Positions 51,070 to 59,761 of a DNA stretch of 64,000 nucleotides are shown one piece after another (the stretch's first letter is position 1; every line of letters starts with the position of its first letter). The stretch covers positions 3,382,599 through 3,446,598 of the forward strand of contig NZ_CP145809.1 of NCBI RefSeq assembly GCF_038049925.1, in the 5' to 3' direction. The DNA comes from Georgenia sp. M64. Lineage in GTDB: Bacteria; Actinomycetota; Actinomycetes; Actinomycetales; Actinomycetaceae. A program made the position numbers and the translations under genes. The notes below the pieces were generated by a model. The model worked only from the letters and a program-made list of their open reading frames with translations. It was not told the origin of the DNA and ran no database searches.

Positions 51070-51669
51070 TCAGCCTAGGACCAGGTTGACGGCCAGGACG
51101 AGCATCACCACGCCGATCACCACGTCCACCGCCTGCCAGGTCCTCGGGCTCCTCAGGACCCCGGAGAGCGCCCGGGCACCGTACCCGAGCGCGGAGAACC
51201 ACACGACGCTGCCCGTGACCGCTCCGGCCGCGAAGACCCACCGGGTGCCCGGGCCGTGCTGGTTGGCGAGGCTGCCGACCAGGACGACGGTGTCGAGGTA
51301 GACGTGGGGGTTGAGGTACGTCAGCGCAAGGGTGGTGGCGATCACCGATCCCCGTGACCGCGGCGCCTCGGCGGCCAACGACGACGGCCGGGCCGCCGAG
51401 GCGAAGGACCGCACGGCCCACCACGCGAGGTAGGCGGCCCCGCCCCACCGCAGGACGTCCAGCACCGCCGGGAAGCGCGACACCAGCACCCCGATGCCCG
51501 CCGTCCCGCCGAGGATGAGCACGGCGTCGCTCACCGCGCACAGGACCACCACGACGCCGACGTGCTCGCGCCGGATGCCCTGGCGCAGCACGAACGCGTT
51601 CTGCGCACCGATCGCGACGATCAGCGCGAGACCGGTCAGGAGGCCGGCTCCCCAGGTGCTCCACACCAC
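51070..51669 (-). CDS. lysE: LysE/ArgO-family basic amino acid exporter
   Basis: 199 residues, six helices, GTG start. IVAIGAQNAFVLRQGIRREHV and ALTYLNPHVYLDTVVLVG are the LysE hallmarks. It exports Lys/Arg. The regulator gene lysG is divergent, 67 bp away. Confidence 0.92.
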   Translation of the reverse strand: MVWSTWGAGLLTGLALIVAIGAQNAFVLRQGIRREHVGVVVVLCAVSDAVLILGGTAGIGVLVSRFPAVLDVLRWGGAAYLAWWAVRSFASAARPSSLAAEAPRSRGSVIATTLALTYLNPHVYLDTVVLVGSLANQHGPGTRWVFAAGAVTGSVVWFSALGYGARALSGVLRSPRTWQAVDVVIGVVMLVLAVNLVLG

Positions 51670-51736
51670 CGCGACGGTACGGAGGACCCTCGCTGAAGAC
51701 AAACGCGGGGATCTGCACGTCGTTAAGGTCTGCTTC
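51670..51736. promoter_or_regulatory. lysE-lysG divergent promoter
   Basis: 67 bp between the two genes, with the A/T-richer stretch GAAGACAAACGC and GTCGTTAAGGTC. LysG-type activators bind such gaps and switch on lysE when Lys/Arg is high. Confidence 0.5.
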
Positions 51737-52642
51737 ATGAACTTCGAGCAGCTCAGGGCCCTGGCGGCGATCATCGACGAGGGGACGTTCGAGGCTGCGG
51801 CGGACCTGCTGAGAATCAGCCCGTCGGCGGTCAGCCAGCGGATCAAGGCCCTCGAGAGGTCGGTGGGACAGGTCGTCGTCCGCCGCGGCGCGCCCTGCAC
51901 CCCGACCGAGGCGGGGGTGGTGCTGCTGCGCACCGCCCGTCAGGTCCAGGTCCTCGAGGCCGAGACCTGGAGCGCGCTCGGCACCGGCGCCGCCTCCCGC
52001 CCGGTGACACCCGTGGCGGTCAACGCCGACTCCCTGGCGACGTGGTTCGTCGCTGTCCTGCGCGAGGCCGCCGGCTGGCCCGACACCACGGTGAAGCTCC
52101 ACGTCGAGGACCAGGACCACAGCAGCAAGCTCCTCAGCCGCGGGGACGTCGTCGGCGCCGTCACCGGCAGCCCCACGCCCGTGAACGGCTGCCGCGTCGA
52201 GCGGCTCGGCTCGATGCGCTACCTCCCGGTCGCCGCCCCCGCACTGGTCGAGCGGTACCGCACGGGCTCGGGCGTCGACTGGGGCGCCATGCCCGTGCTG
52301 GAGTTCAACGCCAAGGACGCCCTGCAGGACGAGGTCCTTCGCGCCCGCGGCGTCTCGCCGCCGAGGCACACCATCCCGTCCTCGGAGGCGTTCCTCGCCG
52401 CTCTCCGGGCCGGTCTGGGGTGGGGCATGATCCCTGAGCTCCAGCTCGGCGCCGACCTCGACGACGGCTCCCTCACGCTCCTCGAGGACGGCGCGCACCG
52501 CGACGTCGCGCTCTACTGGCAGGTCTGGACGCTCGACGCCGAGCGGCTGGACCGGATCAGCGAGTCCGTCCGCCGGCTGGGCCGGCAGGCGCTGCGAGAC
52601 GCCGGGCGAAAATCGCTCGACGCCGACGCGGCGCCCGGCTAG
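51737..52642 (+). CDS. lysG: LysR-type regulator (LysG/ArgP-like)
   Basis: 301 residues. N-terminal HTH FEQLRALAAIIDEGTFEAAADLLRISPSAVSQRIKALE and a substrate-binding domain (VTPVAVNADSLATWFVAVL, GWGMIPELQL). Length and divergent gene agree with LysG/ArgP. Confidence 0.92.
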   Translation: MNFEQLRALAAIIDEGTFEAAADLLRISPSAVSQRIKALERSVGQVVVRRGAPCTPTEAGVVLLRTARQVQVLEAETWSALGTGAASRPVTPVAVNADSLATWFVAVLREAAGWPDTTVKLHVEDQDHSSKLLSRGDVVGAVTGSPTPVNGCRVERLGSMRYLPVAAPALVERYRTGSGVDWGAMPVLEFNAKDALQDEVLRARGVSPPRHTIPSSEAFLAALRAGLGWGMIPELQLGADLDDGSLTLLEDGAHRDVALYWQVWTLDAERLDRISESVRRLGRQALRDAGRKSLDADAAPG

Positions 52643-52783
52643 CGTCCACACCGGCGCCACGACAGCGCCGACGTCGTCCGAGGAGGTGAGGGCAGTGGTC
52701 GTTCTCCCGCTGTGCCCGTCCACTCCCCGGATGCCCCCGTCGCCCTGACGTGCGCGGCATCCCCACCCGAAGGATGCCCACCA

Positions 52784-53932
52784 GTGACTGCACCACGTCA
52801 GACCCGGCACGACCCCTCTCACCCGACCCGCCCCGACTCCCCCGACCTCCCCGCGCTCGGCTGGAGCGACGCCCTGGCCGCGACCCTGCCCGCCGGCACC
52901 GAGCCCGGGCGCGTGAGCCGCGTCGACCGCGGCGCCGTCGAGGTCCTCACCGCCACCGGCGCCGAGCACGCGCGGCTCGCCGCTCCCGTGCGCCGGTCCG
53001 GCGCGGCCGACCCCGTCGCGCTCCCGTGCGTGGGCGACTGGGTGGCCCTCGTCGCCGTGCCCGAGGGCCGCCGCGAGGTGGCGGCCGTCCTGCCGCGCCG
53101 GTCCGCCGTCGTGCGTGGCGGCGTATCGCGGACCTCACGCGAGGGCCTCTCCGGTGACGGGCAGGGTCAGGTGCTCGCCGCCAACGTCGATGTCGTCGTG
53201 GTCGCCGAGCCGGCCCGCCACGCCGACGACCTCGCGGACCTCGGGCGCATCGAGCGCCTCGTCGCCCTCGGCTGGGACAGCGGCGGCACGCCCGTCGTCG
53301 TCCTCACCAAGGCCGACCTCCTGCCCGACGGGCTGCCGCGGCTGCTCGCCGACGTCGGTGGCGCCGCGCCGGGCGTGGACGTCCACGCCGTCTCGGCGGT
53401 GACGGGCGAGGGCGTCCCCGCGGTGCGTGGGTACCTCGCCGGCTCGGCGACGGCGGTGGTGCTCGGTCCCTCGGGCGCGGGCAAGTCCACCCTCGTCAAC
53501 GCCCTGGCCGGCGGCGAGGTCATGGCCACCCAGCAGGTCCGGGCCGCCGACGGCCGTGGGCGGCACACCACCGTCCACCGTGAGCTCGTCGTCCTCCCCG
53601 GGGGCGGCCTCGTCATCGACACCCCCGGACTGCGCAGGGTCGGGCTGTTCGACGTCGGCGACGGCGTCGACAAGGTCTTCGCCGACGTCGAGGAGCTCGC
53701 GGCGTCGTGCCGCTTCGCGGACTGCAGCCACCGGGCGGAGCCGGGATGCGCCGTCCTCGCGGCCGTCGAGTCCGGGGAGTTCCCCCGGCGCCGCCTCGAG
53801 AGCTGGCTCCACCTCCAGCGCGAGGCGGCGTGGATGGCGACCCGGTCCGACGTCCGCGCGCGGCGCGAGCAGGCCCGGCAGTGGGGCTCGATGCACCGGC
53901 AGATGCGCCGGGACGGGGTCGTCCGGCGCTGA
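52784..53932 (+). CDS. rsgA: RsgA, ribosome small subunit-dependent GTPase
   Basis: 382 residues, GTG start behind GAAGG. Circularly permuted GTPase order: G4 VVVLTKADLLP, then G1 LGPSGAGKSTLVNAL, G2, and G3 VIDTPGLR; C-terminal Zn motif CRFADCSHRAEPGCAV. N-terminal OB domain. It checks maturing 30S subunits. Confidence 0.93.
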   Translation: MTAPRQTRHDPSHPTRPDSPDLPALGWSDALAATLPAGTEPGRVSRVDRGAVEVLTATGAEHARLAAPVRRSGAADPVALPCVGDWVALVAVPEGRREVAAVLPRRSAVVRGGVSRTSREGLSGDGQGQVLAANVDVVVVAEPARHADDLADLGRIERLVALGWDSGGTPVVVLTKADLLPDGLPRLLADVGGAAPGVDVHAVSAVTGEGVPAVRGYLAGSATAVVLGPSGAGKSTLVNALAGGEVMATQQVRAADGRGRHTTVHRELVVLPGGGLVIDTPGLRRVGLFDVGDGVDKVFADVEELAASCRFADCSHRAEPGCAVLAAVESGEFPRRRLESWLHLQREAAWMATRSDVRARREQARQWGSMHRQMRRDGVVRR

Positions 53933-53957
53933 GCCGGGGCTCGCTCCGTCGGCACGG

Positions 53958-54034
53958 ACGCCGGCCCGGACGCCGGTCCGACCGTCGGTCCGGACGCCGG
54001 CCCGACGCCGGTCCGGACGCCGGTCCGACCGCCG
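53958..54034. repeat. tandem repeats after rsgA
   Basis: CCGGACGCCGGTCC-type units repeat about six times in the gap behind rsgA. The unit is nearly self-complementary, so the block can fold into hairpins and may end transcription. Confidence 0.7.
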
Positions 54035-54292
54035 CCGGGATGCGCAACCGGGCGGGGCGGCGCAACCTGGGAAGGAGATCGGCGAGCGTGCGGAGGTCTC
54101 CATGGAGCGGTAGAGCCGGTGACGGTGTCCCGGGTGGTCGCGCCATGACGCCCGGCGGCACCGTCGCCCTGGGGGTCCGTCCCGACCATTCGCGCCCCCC
54201 TGCGCCAAGGAAGGGACGGGCCCCCTCCGCCTCCGCGCACGGTCCGGGGCCCACCGCGCGAGACGGGGGCGCCACCCGCGTAACCTGCGGGG

Positions 54293-55114
54293 ATGAGTCG
54301 TCTGCGCCAGTACCACCGAGGGAGCCTCCTCTTCGACGTGCGGGACGAGGGGCCGGTCGACGGCGAGAGCGTCGTCCTCCTCCACGGCTTCCCCCAGAGC
54401 TCCGCCGCGTACGACAAGGTGGTCCCGGCCCTGCACGGCGGTGGCCTGCGCACCCTCGTCCCGGACCAGCGGGGGTACTCCGCGGGGGCCCGGCCGCCCG
54501 CCCGCGCCGCGTACCGGCTCGAGTGGCTCGTCGCGGACATCCTGGCCCTCCTCGACGCCGCCGGTCTCGAGCGTGCGCACCTCGTCGGTCACGACTGGGG
54601 TGGCGGCGTCGCCTGGGCACTGGCCTCCGCCCACCCGGACCGCGTCGCCTCCCTCACCGCCCTGTCCACGCCGCACCCGCGCGCGATGGTGCGGTCGATG
54701 CTCAACCCGGCGCAGCTGGTGCGCTCGTCCTACATGCTCGCGTTCCAGGTGCCCCGCCTGCCCGAGGCGGCGCTCGGCGAGCGTCTGGAGGGAGCCCTGC
54801 GCGACAGCGGGCTCCCGGAGCCCGACGCCGCCCGGTACGCCGCGCTGATGGACGAGCCCGGTGCGCTCACCGCCGCCCTCAACTGGTACCGCGCCCTCCC
54901 GCTGACCCGGCTGGACGTCGGACCCGTCCACGTGCCGACGACCTTCCTGTGGGGCAACCGCGACCCGTACCTGTCCCGGTCGGCCGCGGAGCGCACCGGC
55001 GACCTCGTCGAGGAGCGGTACCGCTTCGTCGAGCTCCCCGCGGGGCACTGGCTGCCCGAGCGGGAGCCGGACGAGATCTCCACCGCCGTCCTGGACCTCG
55101 TCGGCACTACCTGA
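54293..55114 (+). CDS. alpha/beta hydrolase (epoxide-hydrolase-like)
   Basis: 273 residues. Oxyanion motif HGFPQSSAAYDKV and the nucleophile elbow VGHDWGGGVAWAL with Asp as nucleophile, the form used by epoxide hydrolases and haloalkane dehalogenases. Late catalytic His in PAGHWLPERE. A separate hotdog of function cannot be named. It stands alone and is convergent with the dehydrogenase 55119-56090. Confidence 0.88.
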   Translation: MSRLRQYHRGSLLFDVRDEGPVDGESVVLLHGFPQSSAAYDKVVPALHGGGLRTLVPDQRGYSAGARPPARAAYRLEWLVADILALLDAAGLERAHLVGHDWGGGVAWALASAHPDRVASLTALSTPHPRAMVRSMLNPAQLVRSSYMLAFQVPRLPEAALGERLEGALRDSGLPEPDAARYAALMDEPGALTAALNWYRALPLTRLDVGPVHVPTTFLWGNRDPYLSRSAAERTGDLVEERYRFVELPAGHWLPEREPDEISTAVLDLVGTT

Positions 55115-55118
55115 CGGG

Positions 55119-56090
55119 TCAGTACCCGCGCCCCAGGTCGACCGTCGTCGACGGCCGCCGCCCCGCCGCGAGGTCGGCCCGGACGGCGAGCAGCTCCTCG
55201 GCGATGTCCACCGCCTCGGTCGGCCCCGAGACGTGCGGGGTGAGGGTGACCCCCGGGTGGTCCCAGCGCCAGTCGTCGGCGGGCAGCGGCTCGGTCTCGA
55301 CGACGTCGAGGACGGCCCGGCGCACGGAGCCGGCGTCGAGCGCCGCCCGCAGCGCACCGGGGTCGAGGGTCGCGCCCCGGCCGACGTTGACGACGACGGC
55401 GCCGCGCAGCGACCCCAGGACGCCCGGTCCCACCAGACCCCGGGTGCTCTCGGTGAGCGGGAGCGCGAGGATGAGGAGGTCGGCCGCCGCGAGGTCCGTG
55501 GCGCCGTCGGCCAGGGCGACGACCCGGTCGAACCCGGGCCGGTGCCGGCCGGACCGGCTCAGCCCGGTCACGGAGTAGCCGACCGCCCGCAGCACCTCGG
55601 CGACCCCCGCACCGATCTCGCCGGTGCCGAGGACGACGGCGCGCCGGCGCTCGACCCGCGCGGGCTCGAGCCGCCGCCACTCGTGGCGGTCCTGCTGCGC
55701 CCGGTACTCGGCGACGTGCGTCAGCTCGGGGAGCACGTGCGCGAGGACGTACGTGCCGATGGCCCGCGGCATCGAGCCGATGGTCCTGGTCAGCACGACG
55801 TCGCTGCCGGTCAGCGCCGCGACCATCCCGTCCACGCCCGCGGCCATCGTGTGGACCCAGCCGATGCCGGCGGCCGTCAGCCCCGGCGGGGCAGTGACGC
55901 CGGAGAAGCTGTCGGCCCAGGCGAGGTCGTCCGCCGTCGCCGCTGCGTCCAGGACCCGCAGGTCGAGCTCCGGGAGCCGTGCCGGGCCCGTCCCGTCCGA
56001 CCGGTCGGGTTCGCGGGCACAGTCACGCAGGTGCTCGGCGACGGCGGGGGCAAGCTCTCCGGCGAGAAGGAGGCGGCGGGCGAGGAACAT
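55119..56090 (-). CDS. D-2-hydroxyacid dehydrogenase-like protein
   Basis: 323 residues. NAD motif VLGTGEIGAGVAEVLRAVGY near residue 153, VVNVGRGATLDPGAL with a substrate Arg, LDVVETEPLPADDW with Glu, and HPGVTLTPHVSG with the catalytic His. Acts on a 2-hydroxy acid/2-oxo acid pair with NAD(P)H. No partner genes. Confidence 0.88.
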   Translation of the reverse strand: MFLARRLLLAGELAPAVAEHLRDCAREPDRSDGTGPARLPELDLRVLDAAATADDLAWADSFSGVTAPPGLTAAGIGWVHTMAAGVDGMVAALTGSDVVLTRTIGSMPRAIGTYVLAHVLPELTHVAEYRAQQDRHEWRRLEPARVERRRAVVLGTGEIGAGVAEVLRAVGYSVTGLSRSGRHRPGFDRVVALADGATDLAAADLLILALPLTESTRGLVGPGVLGSLRGAVVVNVGRGATLDPGALRAALDAGSVRRAVLDVVETEPLPADDWRWDHPGVTLTPHVSGPTEAVDIAEELLAVRADLAAGRRPSTTVDLGRGY

Positions 56091-56124
56091 GCGCCCATCC
56101 TGCCCGGCGGGCCCGACAGCGGCC

Positions 56125-56577
56125 TCAGCCGTCCGCCACGCAGAAGAACTGCAGCTCCGCCGGCCCTGAGTAGACGTAGTGCAGCCCCGTGAAGCCGTGC
56201 GAGGTGGACGACCCGAGGTCGGCGCCGGCGCCCACCTGGTACAGCACGTGGTGCAGGGGCTCGCCGGCGGGGTCGTCGACGGCGATGCGCACCGAGGCCC
56301 CCTCCGGGCCGGCGGCGACGTAGACGACCTCCATCCGGAAGTCGGGCAGCTCGGTCACCGCCGGTGCGGTCGCGGGCCCGGTCGTGCCCAGCACCTCGAC
56401 GGTGCCGCTGCGCTCGCCGGCCGACGCCCCCGCGCCGGGACGGTACTGGTAGGTGCAGCCGATGGTCGCGGGCAGGTCCGGGGGCGGCGCCGAGCACGCG
56501 CCCAGGCCCGCGGCCGCGGCGAGCAGCGCGACGGCGACGCGCACCCGTCGCCGCGGTCGACCCATGGCGCTCATCAT
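56125..56577 (-). CDS. putative lipoprotein of unknown function
   Basis: 150 residues. Signal peptide with lipobox GLGACSAPP, then a beta-rich domain with two Cys (IGCTYQYRPG, QFFCVADG) that may form a disulfide. I do not recognise a family. It ends 35 nt downstream of the dehydrogenase start, on the same strand. Confidence 0.7.
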   Translation of the reverse strand: MMSAMGRPRRRVRVAVALLAAAAGLGACSAPPPDLPATIGCTYQYRPGAGASAGERSGTVEVLGTTGPATAPAVTELPDFRMEVVYVAAGPEGASVRIAVDDPAGEPLHHVLYQVGAGADLGSSTSHGFTGLHYVYSGPAELQFFCVADG

Positions 56578-56670
56578 GCCCGGTGCCGGCACCCCTCCGC
56601 GCCGCGCCGTCCAGGACCTGCGACGATGGGACCGGCCCCGGGCACCGGGGCGTGATCGAGAGGAGCGCCG

Positions 56671-57096
56671 GTGCGCCGTGTCCTGCCCGTCCCCGCCGAG
56701 GTCGCCTTCGCGCTGGTCGGCGACCTCGCCGGCCACGACCGCTGGATCCCGCTGACCACGGTCGACGCCCCGCCCGCACCGCCCCGCCCGGGTGACGTCA
56801 TGGAGGCGGTGACGACGGGGTTCTTCGTCGACCGGATGCGGGTGGAGGAGGTCCGGTCGCCCGAGGGCGACCGACCGGGCCTGCTCCGCGTGCGCAAGAT
56901 CGGCCCGGTGCTCCTCGGTGACGTCTCGATCGAGGTCGAGCCGCTCGGCCCGGGACGCTGCGCCGTCGGGTGGACCGAGCAGGTTCACCTGCGGGGTCCA
57001 ATGCCGCGCAGGTTGACGACGGCGCTGCTCACGCCCGTCCTCGAGGGCATGACCGCGCTGGCCCTGTGGCGGATCGAGCGCTACCTCGCCCGCTGA
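56671..57096 (+). CDS. SRPBCC (START/polyketide cyclase-like) protein
   Basis: 141 residues, GTG start behind GAGAGGAG. VPAEVAFALVGDLAGHDRWIPLTTVDA at the N-terminus and a long C-terminal helix (LLTPVLEGMTALALWRIERYL) give the SRPBCC helix-grip fold, which binds hydrophobic ligands. Ligand unknown. Confidence 0.78.
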   Translation: MRRVLPVPAEVAFALVGDLAGHDRWIPLTTVDAPPAPPRPGDVMEAVTTGFFVDRMRVEEVRSPEGDRPGLLRVRKIGPVLLGDVSIEVEPLGPGRCAVGWTEQVHLRGPMPRRLTTALLTPVLEGMTALALWRIERYLAR

Positions 57097-57176
57097 GCCC
57101 GCGCCGCCGGGCCCGTTCCGCCCGCCAGGGCACCCGCGCTGCCAGCCTCGCGGGATGTCGCGAGGTCGCGTGACGC

Positions 57177-57250
57177 CATCGCCGTCGCCGTCGGTGACGC
57201 CGTCGCCGTCGGTGACGCCGTCGTCGTCGGTGACGCCGTCGTCGTCGGCG
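57177..57250. repeat. four tandem 18-bp repeats
   Basis: GTCGGTGACGCCGTCGCC-type units repeat about four times, the later ones with GTCGTC for GTCGCC. Lies behind the SRPBCC gene. Confidence 0.75.
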
Positions 57251-57378
57251 ACCGTCCGGACGGAATGTGCCGTGCCCCCCAAGCGTTCTCTCTGATGACC
57301 GATCCGACACGGCCCCCGGGCTTCAACGCCGAGCCGCTTCGAGCGGCCCTACCGCCGAGAGGCGCTGCGGACGGTCAC

Positions 57379-57405
57379 GGAGCCCGCCCCGAGGGGACGG
57401 GCTCC
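57379..57405. terminator. hairpin terminator
   Basis: GGAGCCCG (57379-57386) pairs with CGGGCTCC (57398-57405) across an 11-nt loop, in the gap behind the symporter gene. Confidence 0.6.
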
Positions 57406-57500
57406 GCTTCGTCAGACCGTTCGTGCTGAGCTGTCAGGTCGGCTGAGGCCCCGGGCTGGCCGAGGTGTCGGGTGTCCGAGGTGTCGGGCGGCCCGGGCTG

Positions 57501-58973
57501 TCAGCGCCGGACGCCGGACGCCGCCGTCTCGGCCACGTCGCCCGAGCCGACGAGCGCGGGAGCCGCGCCGTCCGCGCCGTCGGGAGCCGCGCCGGCCGCG
57601 TCGATACGCCCCTCGTCGTCCAGGTCGTCCGTGAAGAGGTCCTCGGCGTCGGCCGACTCGTACTGCTCGACGTCGAGGATGCCCTCGCGCTTGGCCACGA
57701 TGACCGGCACGAGCGCCTGACCGGCGACGTTGACCGCGGTGCGGCCCATGTCGAGGATCGGGTCGACGGCGAGCAGCAGACCCACGCCCTCGATCGGCAG
57801 GCCCAGGGTGGAGAGGGTGAGGGTGAGCATGACGGTCGCGCCGGTGAGCCCGGCGGTCGCCGCGGAGCCCACCACGGACACGAAGACGATGAGCAGGTAG
57901 TCCGTCACGCCGAGGGAGATCCCGAAGAACTGGGCGACGAAGATGGCCGCGATCGCCGGGTAGATCGCCGCGCAGCCGTCCATCTTGGTCGTCGAGCCCA
58001 GCGGCACCGCGAAGGAGGCGTAGGCACGCGGCACACCGAGGTTCCGCTCGGTCACGCGCTCGGTCACGGGCAGGGTGCCGATGGAGGAGCGGGAGACGAA
58101 CGCCAGCTGGATCGCCGGCCACGCGCCCCGGAAGTAGCGGCCCACCGACAGGCCGTGCGCACGCAGGAGCACGGGGTAGACGACGAAGAGGACGAGCGCC
58201 AGGCCGACGTAGATGGCCAGGGTGAACGTGCCGAGCTGGGCGATGGAGCCCCAGCCGTACGTCGCGATCGCGTTGCCGATGAGGCCGAGGGTGCCGATGG
58301 GCGCGAGGCGGATGATCCACCACAGCACCTTCTGGATCACGGCCAGCAGCGAGCGGTTGAAGGTGAGGAAGGGCTCGGCCTTCTGGCCCACCTTGAGGGC
58401 GGCGACGCCGACCACGAGCGCCATGACGATGATCTGCAGGACGTTGAAGCTCACCGACGTGCTCACGCCGGCGACGGCGCCGTCGGCGCCCGTCTGCAGG
58501 CTGCCGGAGGAGGTCAGGCCGAGGAAGTTCGCGGGGATGATGCCCTTGAGGAAGTCGAGCCAGCTGCCCGTCCTCCCCGGCGCGGACGCGGCCGACGCGT
58601 CGGCGCCGGAGTTGATGCCCGGCTGCAGGAGCAGGCCGAGCCCGATGCCGATCGCGACGGCGACGAGGGCCGTGATGGCGAACCACAGGAGGGTCTGGCC
58701 GGCCAGGCGGGCGCCGTTGGCGACCCCGCGCAGGTTGGCGATCGAGGCGACGATGGCGGTGAAGACGAGCGGCGGGACGACCGCCTTGAGGAGGCTGACG
58801 AAGGACGAGCCGATCGTCGCCAGCGCGACGGTCAGGCCGTTGGGCTCACCCTCGGCGCCGGTGCCGATCTCGAGGGCGAGCCAGCCGAGCAGGACGCCGA
58901 CGACGAGGGCGATGAGGATCTGCGCGCTGAACGACGGCAGGCGCAGACGCCTCTGGGTGGGAGCGGTGGACAC
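57501..58973 (-). CDS. dicarboxylate/amino acid:cation symporter (DAACS)
   Basis: 490 residues. The re-entrant loop motifs of the family are present: a serine-rich SRSSIGTLPVT, PLGSTTKMDGCAAIY, and VDPILDMGRTAVNVAGQ. GTG at 58973 is the start, with AAAGG 9 nt upstream. It imports glutamate, aspartate, serine/threonine or C4-dicarboxylates with Na+ or H+. It has an acidic C-terminal tail (SADAEDLFTDDLDDEG). Confidence 0.92.
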   Translation of the reverse strand: MSTAPTQRRLRLPSFSAQILIALVVGVLLGWLALEIGTGAEGEPNGLTVALATIGSSFVSLLKAVVPPLVFTAIVASIANLRGVANGARLAGQTLLWFAITALVAVAIGIGLGLLLQPGINSGADASAASAPGRTGSWLDFLKGIIPANFLGLTSSGSLQTGADGAVAGVSTSVSFNVLQIIVMALVVGVAALKVGQKAEPFLTFNRSLLAVIQKVLWWIIRLAPIGTLGLIGNAIATYGWGSIAQLGTFTLAIYVGLALVLFVVYPVLLRAHGLSVGRYFRGAWPAIQLAFVSRSSIGTLPVTERVTERNLGVPRAYASFAVPLGSTTKMDGCAAIYPAIAAIFVAQFFGISLGVTDYLLIVFVSVVGSAATAGLTGATVMLTLTLSTLGLPIEGVGLLLAVDPILDMGRTAVNVAGQALVPVIVAKREGILDVEQYESADAEDLFTDDLDDEGRIDAAGAAPDGADGAAPALVGSGDVAETAASGVRR

Positions 58974-59761
58974 GGGTGGTGCCTTTCTGGTCTGGCGGGC
59001 GGCGGGCCGGGTGGCCGGCCGGGGTGGGTTCGAGGGCGCCGGCGCGACGAGGTGTTCGCTCGGGCGTGGGGGCGGGTGTTGCGGCGAGGTGCGGCCAGGT
59101 CGCGGCGGGCCGGGGCGCAGCTCCGACAAGCGGCGACGCACGAGGCGGTCGGCACCCGGCGGCGCCGTCGGACCCGGCGGCCCGAGGGCGCCGGTGACGG
59201 ACGGCCGGGCACGGCTCACCTGTGGGCCGACGGCCCCCTGGGCCGGTCGCACGAGGCCCGGGCGCCATCGGCGGCCCTGACCGACGCGGTCACCGTGCGG
59301 GAGGCGACGCTGTCACCGTGCAGCTGACGACGGGGTCACCGTGCGGGTGCCGACGCGGTCACCGTGCGAGGTGCCGCCTCGCCGGGTCGGTCAGCTCAAC
59401 AACAGGACGCCGGCACACACATCGCACCGGCCTGCCGACGGAGGTCGACGACGAGGCGGGTGGTGAGGTTCCAGACGTTGAGCACGAGCGCTCCCGGATC
59501 AGGCGGGCCGCGGACCGGCCCGGTAGGTGACCGGCACACCGAACCACGTCCCACGGCCCGGGGGCAGGCGGTCCACCGTGCTTCTCACCCACCGAGACGC
59601 GGACGCGCCCGATCGAGCCCCCGCCGGGGTACGCGAGAGCCGGCGCCGTCGACCACCGGACCTCTGCCATGTGCGCCGATGCGCGCGATCCTGCGGGTCC
59701 CTGCCACCGGAGGGCCGCGTACTGCGACACTGGTCACACCGCTGCCACCCCAGGAGGATCC
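58974..59761. other. 788-bp gap without a convincing gene
   Basis: Reading frames exist in all directions but have no ribosome site, no domain and a composition like non-coding GC-rich DNA. It contains short repeats of GTCACCGTGCGGG (59288-59372) in about four copies. Nothing else is recognised. Confidence 0.6.
59288..59372. repeat. four imperfect repeats with GTCACCGTGC
   Basis: GTCACCGTGC recurs about every 25 bp, followed by a variable GGG(A/T)GCCGACG-like stretch, in the gap between the symporter and the aminotransferase. Confidence 0.65.

Noticed and set aside
59359-59730. 123-codon minus-strand frame before the aminotransferase
   Set aside because: No ribosome site or domain; low-complexity composition and overlap with short repeats.
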